This document shows positions 25,201 through 62,734 of a DNA stretch of 64,000 bases, one piece after another; the first letter of the stretch is position 1, and each line of letters opens with the position of its first letter. The notes below the pieces were generated by a model, which saw nothing but the letters and a program-made list of their open reading frames with translations, was not told the origin of the DNA and did not search any database. Both the position numbers and the translations under genes were made by a program. The stretch covers positions 1 to 64,000 of the forward strand of contig JALIZF010001823.1 in the NCBI GenBank assembly GCA_029948255.1, given 5' to 3'. The stretch is from Telmatactis stephensoni. Taxonomy: Eukaryota > Cnidaria > Anthozoa > Actiniaria > Isophelliidae.

Positions 25201-27074
25201 CTTATTGTTTACTAAGAGGGCTTACATGGTAGTTAAACATAATTTAAAGAACTGGTGTCAACAATGATGATAAATTTTTGAAGCAAAAAAGGTTCAACTC
25301 TCGAGAACAAAGGAGACCAATTAAGGAATTAATAAATAATATTTCTTATGATGAACTGATCACCAAAACTTTGGCTCATTATACATTCTCGAAACTCCAA
25401 AGCAGAAAAATTGTCATCTTTAGCAATCAGTTTCTCTCAATAAAATTCTTGTTTCCTAACCCACAGAATATTTATAACCCCAGAAGGAACTTAACTTTCT
25501 GGAACACATGTAGCAGTTTGCTATGAGCAAATGAAAAGAGAAAATCCAGGCATATGGAAGCTTAGAGGGAATAACTAACTGACACTACAAAGCAAAAAAT
25601 GACATGATGCAGCTAAAGTACAAACTCTTCTTTTCAACTCACTGCCATCCCAATAAATACTTATTAATTTCTCAAAGCTCCTTCTAAAAGAATTCCAATG
25701 GGGATTTTAAAACTTAGTAATAGAAAAAAAATCCCCTTTCAACCGTGTAATTATTGACCAAACATGGTTAACAAAAGAATATTTTTATAGAAACTAAATT
25801 AAATGCTATAAGGAATAATATTATAGAGAGTCTAATGTCTAAGGTTGTTTTTCCTTCAACATTTGCGTTCCTAACTGAGTAATTTTTTTCTATTTTAATG
25901 CTTATATAATTTTTTACTTCGATCTGTACTGTACCTGCCAAAAATTACGATGTAAGGATAACTAAGTCTTTGTTCTTTCAAGATCACCTCTTTCCTAGGC
26001 TTATGACATAAGAAACTTTTGTATTGCAAGGATCCTTGCTCGGAACCTCTCGAAATAATCATGTAAAGAGATTTTTGTGTCGTAATGAAAAATTGTGAAA
26101 ACATAAAAAATTGAAATCTCTCTAGCCAGCACGCAATGGTTGGTGCGCGCAAATTGAAAATTGAAATCCCCGTAATGTCACGAAATCTTAATTTCCACTG
26201 CCAAGGTAAATGAGATTCAAAAGATGGTACAACGCTTAGAAAAATAAATATGGGAACAATTTAGCGCTGTATGCGGAGACTGAGGAGAATATTATAATTT
26301 TTTGGAGACGTCAACATTTTTTCCAGCACACGAAAGGATGTACTCTTGTAACTGGGATGGTTTACAAGTTTGAAAAACCGGCCGACATCAAAGAATATAC
26401 CTGAATTATCCATCAAAAGTAAAAGTTCTGCCTATTGAGATCAAGTTTCTTTAGCGTAACGTCAAAAGGCAAAATCAAAATAGGAATCTAAGGACCTGAT
26501 TCATTATAAACAGACACGCAACAAGTCTTGTGAGGTGGTATAATCTGATCAACGTACAGAGAAAAAATTCGATCTTTCTTGAACGTTGTCACAAGTCACT
26601 AATATAGAGATAGACGATTAAACTACCTAACTCTATCTCCAAAAGGGTTATATCCTAAATGCAACTCGATTTACGCGAACTGTTCACCCCAGTTGTCATG
26701 TTAAATAAATTTGCAAACGTCTGCAAAAAATAGTGTTGTATTCAAACAATGTCAGATGCGACACAAGTCCACTACGTCAAAAGTTCAACTGCGTCTTCTT
26801 GGAACTACTTCGTAAAACACCTCCATAAAATCCCCAAAAATTCCCCAGAAATGAGAGAAAGTTTTTCTCAAGGCCCTAAGTAGACCAGCTGATGAATATC
26901 TACCTTTAGAGAGTCGAAGCATGCCGTAACACGGCCGTTGTGAATGACCACATGAGCCGGTGGATGCGCGAAACGACACTCATCCTCACTTCGAGAGCAC
27001 TTCCCTCTTTGGAACTCTCGGCAAACCTCGACCTGTAGCCAACGCGAATCTTTTCCCATTATTGGCACAATCAT
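13002..27074 (-). CDS. MBNL: Muscleblind-like (MBNL) CCCH zinc-finger splicing regulator, whole coding span
   Basis: Six coding exons plus a terminal exon join without any frame break: 27074-26904, 23182-23027, 17485-17363, 16996-16769, 14915-14795, 14202-14159 and 13283-13002. The product is 374 residues, close to vertebrate MBNL1. It carries two tandem CCCH pairs: finger 1 CX7CX6CX3H (first Cys at residue 18), finger 2 CX7CX4CX3H split by intron 1, and fingers 3 and 4 together on exon 4. Family knowledge: MBNL proteins bind YGCY motifs in pre-mRNA and control alternative splicing, mRNA localisation and stability. A Gln/Met-rich linker follows finger 2, and the default C-terminus is Pro/Gln/Tyr-rich. 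The start ATG at 27074 puts 17 residues before the first Cys, as in vertebrate proteins. All seven introns are GT-AG. Two further in-phase zinc-finger exons lie downstream (see 10417-10501 and 6932-7059). 5' UTR exons were not identified. Confidence 0.93.
14159..14202 (-). CDS. MBNL: MBNL coding exon 6 (44-nt mini-exon)
   Basis: Acceptor CTTTTTAG, donor CAG|GTAGCA. The 44 nt restore phase after exon 5 and end in phase 0 with [10 protein letters not shown]. It can join either the proline-rich terminal exon at 13283 or the zinc-finger exon at 10501, because both start in phase 0. Confidence 0.8.
14316..14700. repeat. Degenerate tetranucleotide array (TTCA with interspersed TTGT)
   Basis: About 385 bp of ATTCATTTGTTCATTCATTC-type sequence filling most of the 592-bp intron 14203-14794. 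It is interrupted every few units by TTGTTC, suggesting an old higher-order array. Long open frames with Ser-Phe-Ile-His runs are artefacts of the repeat. Confidence 0.9.
14795..14915 (-). CDS. MBNL: MBNL coding exon 5: hydrophobic/proline linker after finger 4
   Basis: Acceptor TGTTCTAG, 40 codons plus 1 nt, donor ACTG|GTATGT (phase 1). It contains [11 protein letters not shown], resembling the vertebrate PLPKRPALEK segment that contributes to nuclear targeting. That functional reading is an inference. Confidence 0.85.
15705..16052. repeat. Tandem repeat, about 107-bp unit, three copies
   Basis: Units share TTAGAGAG..TG..TGTTTT, GAGAGCTAGTTACAATAAAT, ACTCTCTAAGATGAACAC and CAGGACCA. It lies in MBNL intron 4. 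The start of the first unit is degenerate. Confidence 0.75.
16769..16996 (-). CDS. MBNL: MBNL coding exon 4: zinc fingers 3 and 4
   Basis: 76 codons in phase 0. Both CX7CX6CX3H ([12 protein letters not shown]) and CX7CX4CX3H ([19 protein letters not shown]) are on this exon, followed by [17 protein letters not shown]. The donor is ATG|GTATGG. Confidence 0.95.
17060..17322. mobile_element. MITE family B (mariner-type, TA-flanked), copy 1
   Basis: Inverted ends CTGTAGTTTTTGGTATTCTG and CAGAGTTTGTAGAATACTGAA..CTGCAG flanked by TA on both sides. It makes up 263 of the 366 nt of the MBNL intron between exons 3 and 4. A related copy lies near 60315-60600. Confidence 0.8.
17363..17485 (-). CDS. MBNL: MBNL coding exon 3: inter-finger linker
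   Basis: Acceptor CATTCTAG, 41 codons, donor GAG|GTATAT, phase 0 at both ends. The last residues, RLDKSDKLE, match the position of vertebrate MRTDRLE just before finger 3. Confidence 0.88.
17847..18003 (+). repeat. Degenerate short tandem repeat (CCTCTATAACAGACA)
   Basis: About eight imperfect 15-16-nt units, directly followed by a tRNA-like SINE fragment. Confidence 0.75.
18001..18125 (+). mobile_element. tRNA-derived SINE fragment
   Basis: TAGCACTGGACCAGCAATTC then AGGTCATGGGTTCAATCC (a B-box-like GGTTCAATCC) and a T-rich body. The A-box half is missing, apparently replaced by the tandem repeat to its left. Confidence 0.6.
21780..22195 (+). repeat. Diverged tandem triplication, about 130-140-bp unit
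   Basis: Three units share CACACAT..A, AACA.A.ATTTTTGCA, AGTA.GAATTGCTTTATA, TTAATGCA and TTGCTGACATTTATTC-type blocks. Strong divergence implies an old duplication. Confidence 0.7.
23027..23182 (-). CDS. MBNL: MBNL coding exon 2: end of zinc finger 2 and Gln/Met-rich linker
   Basis: The acceptor TTTTCCAG|GAACGA restores finger 2 (CFDSLK+[12 protein letters not shown]), followed by [11 protein letters not shown], which is diagnostic of MBNL. The rest is a QQQ/MQ-rich linker ending ANPAL. The donor is CTG|GTGAGT, phase 0, 52 codons. Confidence 0.93.
23183..26903 (-). other. MBNL intron 1, no gene seen
   Basis: 3.7 kb of AT-rich, apparently unique sequence. No repeated element or exon with protein similarity was found by eye. 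Confidence 0.5.
26904..27074 (-). CDS. MBNL: MBNL coding exon 1: start codon and zinc finger 1
   Basis: Encodes residues 1-57. The ATG has A at -3. It contains [13 protein letters not shown], the hallmark of muscleblind finger 1, and ends after CFDSLK with donor AAG|GTAGAT in phase 0, inside finger 2. An open frame continues upstream to 27200, but the MBNL-like spacing supports the 27074 start. Confidence 0.93.
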
Positions 27075-29060
27075 GCTCGGAGAGCTTGGTGTATGCCTGC
27101 GAAACTGGGACGTTAAATCCGTGGTAAGGCTTGCGAGAACACAGATATTTTTTTTCTCTTTTTTTCGGAGCAATTCTAAATACGATGCAATAAAGACCAA
27201 AGATTTTTCCGGATATTTCTTTCAGCCTCGACCTGACGATTAGCTAGACCTCTAAGCGCATGCTCACGCGACTGGAAATCGCTGGCTCAAATTACATAAC
27301 AATGAGTCATCATGAGGGTCAGGGTTAGACGGAAGAGTAAAATACCCCTCGAAAGTACTTTATTTTTCACTGTGTATTATAATAAAGTCGCTTTTTAGCC
27401 TTGTTTAATGATTTAAGAATTTTTTGTCGAAGTTTCCGTGTCCGTTCTCCACGTCGTTTCGACGGTTCGTGAAGGTTAAGTGTCGTGTGAATCACGCGAC
27501 GCTACGGTACGTGATGGATCGTGCAAGTTTACACTTCTAATAATCGCGGTTTGATTACGTCATCGTTCTGAGATACGAAAGGGACGGCTACTCTTGTTGT
27601 CATTTCCGCATAAAATCAATGCCAGGAATTGGTTCGCGGGGCCGCCAAACCACAATTGTACAGTTTTGAAGGCTTTTTCCATGTGTCTTATCCAAAGTCA
27701 ATAGATTGACTGTCAATAAACGAGAAAAGAAGCCATTGATACCTGATTGGGCTCTTGGGAATGCCAGACGGTATAAGAGTCAACAGGAAACTTTTTGAAA
27801 GATTTGAAATTCCTTAACTTCTTTCATGCAAGACAGTACAAGGTGGTAACATGGAGTACAGTACATTTTGTGGTCACACAAGCACGTGTTTAGCTTTCAA
27901 GAAGAAAAGAAACATATAAATTAAAGGAAGTTTGGACAGCTTTCTCAAAACAATTCTATAAAAAGCGTTGAGTTCTTAAAAAAGAACCACGTTTATCGAT
28001 TACGCTTTTTAAGGGGCCATGTGAGGTCGAGATATTTCGTGATATTCTCATATCTTTGTTTGAAAGAACTAACCAAAAGTTTCTGCTGTCGATTTTGGCC
28101 ATGACTAAAGCGCCGTGTTGTCAGTGATCTTTGGACGTGACTGGAAAGGCCATTTTCCCGAATTAAAACCCCTTGGTTTAGATTGTGAAAATCAAAATTG
28201 CTGAGTTCCCGCTAGAATCAGCAATAAAATGACGGCTTTCTACCCTTATTACGTTTATACGCTAAGGCAGTTACAGTAAGTCGGGCTTTAGACTGGCAAA
28301 AACGTGATATCGTCATAGATGATCAAATAAAGGCCGAAAGGCTGAATCACCTAACGAACTTACAAATGCCATGACGTGGTTCAATTCAAAATGAATCTTG
28401 CAAGCTGAGGCAGGCATCAGTCGAGAATGATTAATGCGCATCCCATGTATGGCGTTCTGAAAATACGACCGTAAACAAAACACGATACAATACAGGGCAT
28501 AATTACATAAATTTGCTGGCATGGTCATCCACCCACGGTCTGGTGCTTATATGCTTTCTATTCAAGCTTAAGCAAGCCTGAAAACACTATCAGTATTGGA
28601 CGCTTATTACAGTTAACTTTTTACATTATACTTCCTCTTTTTCAACAGTTCCGTGTCGACGATTCCGAGAAATTTAGTATATTGAAAACAATCGTACAGC
28701 CTGTACCGGCTGAAGACGACGCGGTTTCCCTTAGAAACCGTTACAAGACCCTTACAGCTAACCATCAGCACTGTAACCGGGATAACTTCTCGCCGGTGCA
28801 CGTGTCGCTTGACTTATTGCGATCCTTCGACATCCTCGTCGACAATTCAGTTGCAGTGTAGCTGCTTCACGATCATCTGTGTTAACTTCACGTAGAAAAC
28901 AACGGTTAGATCGTTTCTGCTCTGCCGACTTCTAGTTCAATTCAGAACTCATTTGCCGCTCGAGCTATTCAGTTTGTACAGTCATACAAGCGTTGTTCTA
29001 GTCTTAGAATAGAAATCAAATGTTGATTTATATAAATATTCCACATTGTAGTCGACTCAG

Positions 29061-29090
29061 TGAGTCATGGTGACTCGCCATATTGAGTCA
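29061..29090. promoter_or_regulatory. Paired AP-1-type TGAGTCA motifs
   Basis: Two perfect TGAGTCA heptamers 23 nt apart, with GACTC variants between and beside them, 2 kb upstream of the MBNL start codon. A motif match only. Confidence 0.3.
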
Positions 29091-30662
29091 TCGTTTAGAA
29101 TGTGCAAAAAGCGAAACTGATTTGGACCATCCGGTCGGGTTGTCAGAATAATCTCCCTGCTCAGTAGGTTTTCCTTTGCAGTGCATTGAATCCATTTTTT
29201 GTTTGAGCCTCATTACAAGAAACCACGATTTGTGAAGATTTCTCTTTACGTGTCAAGACCGATATCAAATTCAGTAAACAGTGATCAAGGAATGAGAAGG
29301 TTAGTTATAGCAGTATGAGGCCCGCCTGTCAGAGAAATCTGTTTCCTGATATCTTCACGTACGCTCTGTCGGCTTGGACTCAGTGGTTGCCGCAGTAAGG
29401 TTGAGAAGGGCAATTCAACAAATGAAGACAAGACTACTATTTCTGAACCAGAACACTTTATCAGGTATAGCGATCTTCAATTCAACACGTCCTACAAATT
29501 ATTTTAAGCTGATAAAAATGCCTTTGTTCTTCGTCGTCAAGAACTCAAGATTTAGTGTTGGAACTCAGTGCTTGTTTTGACTCAATTTCTCTTGATGTGA
29601 ATAACAACCATACCGTAAAACAGGCGTTGCTTAAAGAGTTTTAAGCCCAGGCACAGGAATACCTTATTGCTGAGTATTTTCACTACATGAAAGCATAAAA
29701 TCATTGTAATATTTAGGTTTTGAGGGTTCGATAGCAACACGCCCAGTTTGTAACATCGTGATGCCATTTTTTTCAACGTCTTACTTCGAACGTGGCTTAT
29801 ATAATACGTGCTTTACTTCCTCGATATTTGAGGATAAACAGTAAGTGATACCTTTATTTTTGAGAACAGGAAATTTGGGGTATAGGTGTTTGAGGAAAAG
29901 TAAGAAAACGCCTTGAAAATTACCACGTAGAGACGATCAAGTACCTTTGTAAATGGTACGTGGTTGAGTGCAGTTGCACAGTGGTCAAAACTGTTACAAC
30001 CGGACAGAAGAAAAGCTTACCATAATTACCGTCATTTACGCCGGTTCTTGAAATAGAAATGAAAAATAGCAATACAACGAAACTGACAACAATAGCTGTA
30101 GATAGATTTAGCACTGCCATGTCACGAGGCCATTGACTCATCGTGGCTCAAGATGATTCATGAATGGCGGTGATCAATGGTCGATTACGATGTGTCAAAA
30201 CTTAGAACTCGTAGAGGCACGATAAGTTTGAATGTTGCTGGTTCTCTAATTGTTTCTTTGTTGGATTAAAAGTTGTTTTTCCGATCACAATTGAGAAGAA
30301 AAATATTTTAGTCCCACGAAAGTAGAGAAAGAAGAAGCCACAGAATTATACCGGAAAACCAGAATCCACCGAAAAGATAAAATGCTATACACTTTGCACA
30401 AAGACATGATTATGCTGACAAAGACTACAACAGGCATGCTAATCGTAATTTTAAAATTCATTCTAACTTAATTCAGTTATTTTCATTACAGGCATTACGG
30501 ACACCTGCCGCAGACGTCGGAGATCAAAAAAACACAAATAAGTATTTTAAAATTGTATGTTTCAGTGATCGAAAACTCAATGAAGTTACTGGTACGCCGC
30601 CGGCATGATAACCAGACCTTTGTTCTCCCCTCGTGCGTGTGGACCACGCGTGGACGCGTGCA

Positions 30663-30670
30663 TGACGTCA
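30663..30670. promoter_or_regulatory. Perfect CRE octamer TGACGTCA
   Basis: Inside a CpG-rich stretch with repeated ACGCGT hexamers, 2.3 kb upstream of the predicted MINDY4 start. A motif match only. Confidence 0.3.
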
Positions 30671-32989
30671 TCAAAGGTTCGAGGTCTGAGCGTCGGGGGG
30701 TTTCAACCGACAATAGCATTTGAAGCTAGAATAGGGCGTGGCTTAGTTTGTCATTATTCAGCGGGGAAAAGTATACCCGGAAGCATTGTAGCCGGTATCT
30801 GCAAATATCATGACATATATTTTATTTCTTGTTGTTGTAAGTATGGAATTTCATTAGGTGAATTTTCATTAAAATTTTTGTTCACTCTCTTGCCTCCTGT
30901 CACGTCTTCTCAGTTGTTGTTTTTTTCTTCTTTCTTTATTAGCTTCATAATTTCTAGCTTTTGCCTCTCTTTATTGCGTGTAATATGTTCATTTTTTTCT
31001 TTGCGTGATCACAGGCGTAGTTATCATAGTTCTGTAGTTCGTGACTAGCACTCAGCAAAATACTAATCATCCTATCAGCATCTAATCAGCGCAAAAACTT
31101 GTCTAAATTATGAAATACTGGGCCTTTTGACAAACCGAAAATTAAACGGAGAGTTGAGTTGACTCAATTTATGTCGGGTAGCATTGATCTGATTATTAAT
31201 AAATCAAGAGACGGAATTTTGCAGTCCTCTGATAGGGAATATCCTTTCACCTTGGCGTGTTTATAAACTTCGCATGAGCATAATTTCATATCGTGCTTGC
31301 AAGTATATTTAATACCGCATTGAATGACTGTCACTTTTTCGCTTATTTAAATACTGGCTCAATTGAGTGGTATCTATGACAAAGAGGATACCCCGTCGAC
31401 TCATGCATAATCACGTCAACACGGAAGAAATCGCATGCAATTTTTTCTTCTTTTAGTTACGTTTAATCAGCTTTCAATTTCTTGAAGTTCGACATATTAC
31501 CGCCACGACTCATCCAGGGGAAATAACAGAGACATGTTCGTCCCGCGTTCGCTTCCTTTCGGGGCATTTTCGTTTTCTGACTCGAGTCACGTAGCATCTC
31601 GTGAGAGCCCATTGACCGCTGGTGGACTGACCTTCGGCTACGGAATAGCTTTTGTTGGCGCAGCTCTGGATGGAATCGTGCGCTGCCGTGATCAATTAAA
31701 AATCGACAAGGATCAAAATCGACCTTGTACCTTTCGTGATCTTCTGATTATTGGGCTACAATATCGTATCCAGACATCTAAGTTTACACAGGGCTAAGTG
31801 GGATTTTCGTGCAAAAGGCCTGATGTTTTGTTTATGACCCAGCCATATATAGCACAGGCTGCTCTATTAATTTCAGGACGCGGGAGAGATGTTTTTCTAT
31901 CCCCCACTGCGTGTCGCGCCATCTCACGGACATCTCAACTTTTGTGACATTTACGGCCAAAGCACGTAGGTCTTGAGCGATCTTGCTCACAGGAAAAAGC
32001 TACTTCACTGGATGTGTTTATCTTCTGGAGTTTTGTCTACAAAACCCCGATCTGCCGCCCAAATAAATCGGTATTGTTTGATTCTTAGTGATAATGGTTG
32101 CGTGACCTGGTTGCGTGTGTTTACTATTAAAAGAAATTATCGATTTTGTTTATTTTTAACAACTGTTAGTATCTAATTGTCCTAAAGATCTCACAAAGAC
32201 GCCGATAGACGACCTTGACATTTATTTCCCTCCCTTGAAGAATCGAAGATTATGATGACGATATAAATTAATGATGATGATCACGGTATCATCATTAAGG
32301 CAACCAATAAAACTCAGTATTTTCTGTACAGTTTTTTATCTACCTCCTAGTAACGGATCTAAAGTACTTGAATTCGTTTGAATTCGCAATGAGATGTAAA
32401 ATAGATTGGGTAGGAGTTGGTAGGAGGTGGATGGGAAAAAAGTATTCTCATGTGGTTTTCCTGTGTTACCCTTTGGCAGATAAAGAGACTGGTCCGAGTG
32501 GTGCTTGACTACCAAAATGGCGTCCAATATTAGACTGAAAACAAATATCGAAAAACAACTCAAAAAGTTCTTAATTTCTTCATAAGTTTACAGATCCTGA
32601 TTGATTTTCACAGAAAGAATTATGCCAGCTATCTTTTAAAGAAAAATAGTTTTAGTATGAATCGCAAGACAGACTTCTTGGTGACATAACACTCAGCTGA
32701 TTTTGGGAAAGAAAAATCCTGATCAAAGTCAAAGTTCAAAGTCAAAATCAAAGTTCTTCCAAAGTTCAAGGTGAATCTGGACTTTATAACACCAAAACTG
32801 TTAATCAGTATGGATATAGTTAAGGCAGTTTTGTAGATTTTGTTCTAATGGGGATGCTTTGCATGCTTTGTTTACAATGTAATTAAGGATATTTTGGATT
32901 GATTTTCATTTATACAGGACCGTAACGAGAGAGACTCTGCTAGCAGGGAAATTTTGGATTGACTTTGATTATTTTCTTCGGTGTAGGCT

Positions 32990-44359
<11,370 letters not shown>

Positions 44360-44596
44360 AACTGATGTGATCCGGAAATTCGAAAGGAGTGCAACCACTT
44401 TATAAAAAAGTGTCCATGGATGTACGAAGTACATGTTTCATATCGTTTTTATCGACAGTTGTCTATACATTTTGCTAGAATGACATGTAAATAGCTAGCA
44501 TTAATTTAACAAAGGAATGTATTTTTGTGTAAATTTACAGGAAAATAATTTTTAAAGTTTTGTATAATATTTTTTAGATACTTGACACAAATAGTA

Positions 44597-44623
44597 TTTA
44601 TTTATGAAGGTCAATATTTTATT
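44597..44623 (-). promoter_or_regulatory. Candidate ATP1A poly(A) signals (two AATAAA)
   Basis: Minus-strand AATAAA at 44597-44602 and 44618-44623, about 215-235 nt after the ATP1A stop and inside the predicted MINDY4 3' UTR. Confidence 0.5.
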
Positions 44624-44643
44624 AAAAAGCGTCTGAATACAAG

Positions 44644-44649
44644 AATAAA
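44644..44649 (+). promoter_or_regulatory. Candidate MINDY4 poly(A) signal AATAAA
   Basis: First canonical hexamer after the MINDY4 stop (285 nt downstream). A second AATAAA lies at 44806-44811. Both lie at or near the end of the convergent ATP1A transcript. Confidence 0.55.
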
Positions 44650-44833
44650 GGTACTACCTTTATATCAATATCGAATTGATAATTATATAAATGTACAGTA
44701 AATACATACAATAATAGGAAGCCTTAACGGCAACATAGCAGTTTGAAAACTTTTTACAAAAGGGATAAAAAGTACCCAAATGTGTAGTGTGATTTAGTTG
44801 TGGGAAATAAATAACTTTTAAACATTTTGATGT

Positions 44834-60218
<15,385 letters not shown>

Positions 60219-60314
60219 GTTTTACTCGATCACATAAGGTGAAAGTGATTTGTAAACTGAAAATGATAAATTGAATGGATAAATATTTTATGAAAGAAAA
60301 AATCACTTCATATA

Positions 60315-60600
60315 CTGCGGTTTTTGATCTTATGCGAACTCTGATATTCAAACACCACTGAACCACCAATTGGCATTTTTGCTTTGTCAATCAAAACGTA
60401 CAAAACAACAACAACAACAACAAGAACAGCAACAAAATTCATAATGAAGATGACCAAATACAATTTTTCTATAATTTTAGAATAGCTAAGTACTTTTTGG
60501 TACTAGTATTAATTCTTCCTATTTTTGATTTTTAACTTCGATTGACAGAAGTAAAAATGCTAATTCAACTTCCCCGCATCCCTAGTGCTGGTCTTCGAGG
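60315..60600. mobile_element. MITE family B, diverged copy
   Basis: CTGCGGTTTTTGATCTTATG..CGAACTCTGA.ATTCAAAC, GACCAAATA and TTGATTGACAGAAG.AAAA occur in the order seen at 17060-17322. A CAA-rich microsatellite (60402-60422) is inserted, and the right TIR is not recognisable. Confidence 0.65.
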
Positions 60601-61175
60601 CCTCTGTCCAAAAATACCTGACATAGCTCTCAACAATATCAAGTAATTAGTTAATTATAAACTGAAAATCTCACGTTTCTCCAAGTGTAACCAAAAAAAT
60701 GTACCACTTAACACTTAGCACCAGGTTTTTTGGCTTAGTTTTTTAGCATAGTTTGATAAGGTTACCAACAAATGTACAACAAAACATGAAACAAACTCAT
60801 GACAAAATCTGGTCAGCTGACAAACTACTGTAATTATTACCTTTGCGACGACTTTGGTTACTTGTCAGTTTGCTTCTCGTCTTGATGTTGTTGTTAAAGA
60901 GCACCGGTGTTTTTTCTATAATGTTTGTTTTGAAATTTAAGCTTAAAAGCTGATAAGTTAAAATGACAGAATTTTACGGCGAACGGACCGGCAACTGACT
61001 ACTTTTTCGCGCTCTTTCTACAGAATTAGAAAAATAGCAGTTTTTGAGCGGTAGAACAATACACTTTCAAAAGAAAAGAGGTAAAACACAACGAAATGGC
61101 GAAAGAATTAAATGGTTTTTCTTTTGTAGAAAACAAAGTGAAAAAATTGTGTTTACTTTGCTGTTTTCCTGTTTT

Positions 61176-61355
61176 CCCGCCGAAGTGACCCCAAAGCGCG
61201 GCCGCGTCATCGACCCACCGCCAAACCGTCGGAACAGATTCGGTTCTTCCGAGTCCTACCGAGACCGAGACCTTCGTGACGAACTGCGGCGAACACACAC
61301 GCAATTGCCAGAGGAGGATGGACAGTGGCGCGCAAAGGATCATGGTTCAAAATGA
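61176..61355 (+). CDS. Unrecognised GC-rich reading frame, possible terminal exon
   Basis: A tail of 59 codons plus stop that is highly charged (TPKRGRVIDPPPNRRNRFG, then SYRDRDLRDELRRTHTQLP) and much richer in GC than its surroundings, with NotI-like GCGGCCGC. A pyrimidine-rich tract (TTTTCCTGTTTTCCCGCCGAAG) precedes it and could be an acceptor. No protein family was recognised. It could be the last exon of an unseen plus-strand gene, or chance. Confidence 0.25.
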   Translation, partial: PAEVTPKRGRVIDPPPNRRNRFGSSESYRDRDLRDELRRTHTQLPEEDGQWRAKDHGSK

Positions 61356-61519
61356 AATTCTAACTCAGTTGACTCCAACCACCGAGGTGATAACATCAAT
61401 AGAGGTTCTCAAACAACAACACTATCGATCAAGAATATAGATTTTCGAGAATAATGACTTAGTAATAATACACTGTGTCGATCCATCATATCCATTCGAA
61501 TTGACAGCACCAAGTTTAC

Positions 61520-61621
61520 CTTCCCTGGCGATGCCGGAAAGTCATCTACCGGCCATTTCAGCTTTGTAAATATATTCGCCTCCAGAAAGGCGCCTTCTGG
61601 TCGTTCCATCGAGCGATACAT
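61520..61621 (-). CDS. Candidate alternative ATP1A first exon
   Basis: ATG then 34 codons (MYRSMERPEGAFLEANIFTK...), ending GGGAAG|GTAAAC in phase 0, which would splice correctly onto ATP1A exon 2. No homology supports it, and several upstream ATGs exist. Confidence 0.2.
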
Positions 61622-62099
61622 CTATCCAAAAGTTTGCAAACCTTAACATGCTTAACTCTCCATGTCTTGTTAGAGTACACAGAAGCCAGAGGAGGAGCGC
61701 ACACCTTCCCAAGATACATTGCGCCTTTGAAACGTGGATTTGTACAAAATTTATGCTGGAAACGGAGCTAATTTTTGGTCGTTGTATTGAGATGCAGAAA
61801 TGAATTCCTTTACGAATAAGAAGAAGTGTTAAAAGAGCTTTCAAATTATTACAAATTTAGCAAATTTTGACATTTCTAAAGGTTTGTAATTTAGATTTGA
61901 ACTTGAAGTACATTGGGGCCTGAAGAAAATACCCAATATTCAAACATCGCTTTCTTTAAAACGGATCAACATAAAATGGTTCTGATTATATTGTCTTATA
62001 GAGCGATCCTTCCCCTTTTTTGTGGTCTCAAAGTGACCCTTAGTGACCCAGGATTTCAATTCGAAATTTTAGAATTTATGCGGGATGTTTTGACGTCAA

Positions 62100-62734
62100 A
62101 CCACAGGCTTACCATCCTCAACGTTTGTGAATCGGGTTAGTTCCGGTTTAGTGGGTTTGGGATCCCTGTGTTGTAATTCAACCCCTTGTTTGATAGTTGA
62201 ATAGCATGAGTTTAATTTTGCCTCTGAAAAGCTTTCTTTTTCTAATCGATTCTTCGAAAGTTTGTTAGAAATAGAGATTAATAGTTTCTGAACACTTCTG
62301 ACTAGTTTTTTGGGGGGGTTTGAGGCGTATTCACTTAGTTTGAGGCCGTTGAGTTTTGAGCTGCGTTTCCACATACAGAAAAGACAACAAGGTAGGCAAC
62401 TTCGGCGACGCGAATCATCCACCGTGGCTCACAAACCACGCGAAAAATTGTCTTTTCTGTATGTGGAAACGCAGCTCAAAACTCAACGGCCTCAAACTAA
62501 GTGAATACGCCTCAAACCCCCCCAAAAACTAGTCAGAAGTGTTCAGAAACTATTAATCTCTATTTCTAACAAACTTTCGAAGAATCGATTAGAAAAAGAA
62601 AGCTTTTCAGAGGCAAAATTAAACTCATGCTATTCAACTATCAAACAAGGGGTTGAATTACAACACAGGGATCCCAAACCCACTAAACCGGAACTAACCC
62701 GATTCACAAACGTTGAGGATGGTAAGCCTGTGGT
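62100..62734. repeat. Near-perfect 635-bp palindrome
   Basis: The left arm 62100-62387 and right arm 62448-62734 are reverse complements of each other. Reading them against each other, the only difference seen is one base in a T6/A5 homopolymer. The loop is 60 nt. Ends are CCACAGGCTTACCATCCTCA and TGAGGATGGTAAGCCTGTGG. No clear target duplication. A 108-codon frame runs across loop and left arm, without known motifs. Confidence 0.95.

Larger units (their letters stand above)
27075..32989. other. Head-to-head interval between MBNL and MINDY4-like
   Basis: 5.9 kb expected to hold the 5' UTRs and promoters of both genes. Locally richer in CpG (27400-29000, 30590-30700, 31500-31950) than the introns. 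TGAGTCA occurs at 29061-29067 and 29084-29090, and TGACGTCA at 30663-30670. No coding exon recognised. Confidence 0.45.
60219..62099. other. ATP1A upstream region
   Basis: Expected to hold the ATP1A promoter and 5' UTR. No TATA box could be assigned. It contains the diverged MITE B, a GC-rich open frame at 61176-61355 and a phase-compatible alternative first exon at 61520-61621. Confidence 0.4.

Noticed and set aside
31534..31797. 87-codon plus-strand frame in a CpG-rich stretch
   Set aside because: No recognisable motif, no good donor in phase with MINDY4 exon 1, and no start context. Left as part of the promoter interval.
62096..62422. 108-codon basic protein across the palindrome
   Set aside because: Exists only because of one extra A in the left arm; the other arm hits a stop at once. 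No known motif.
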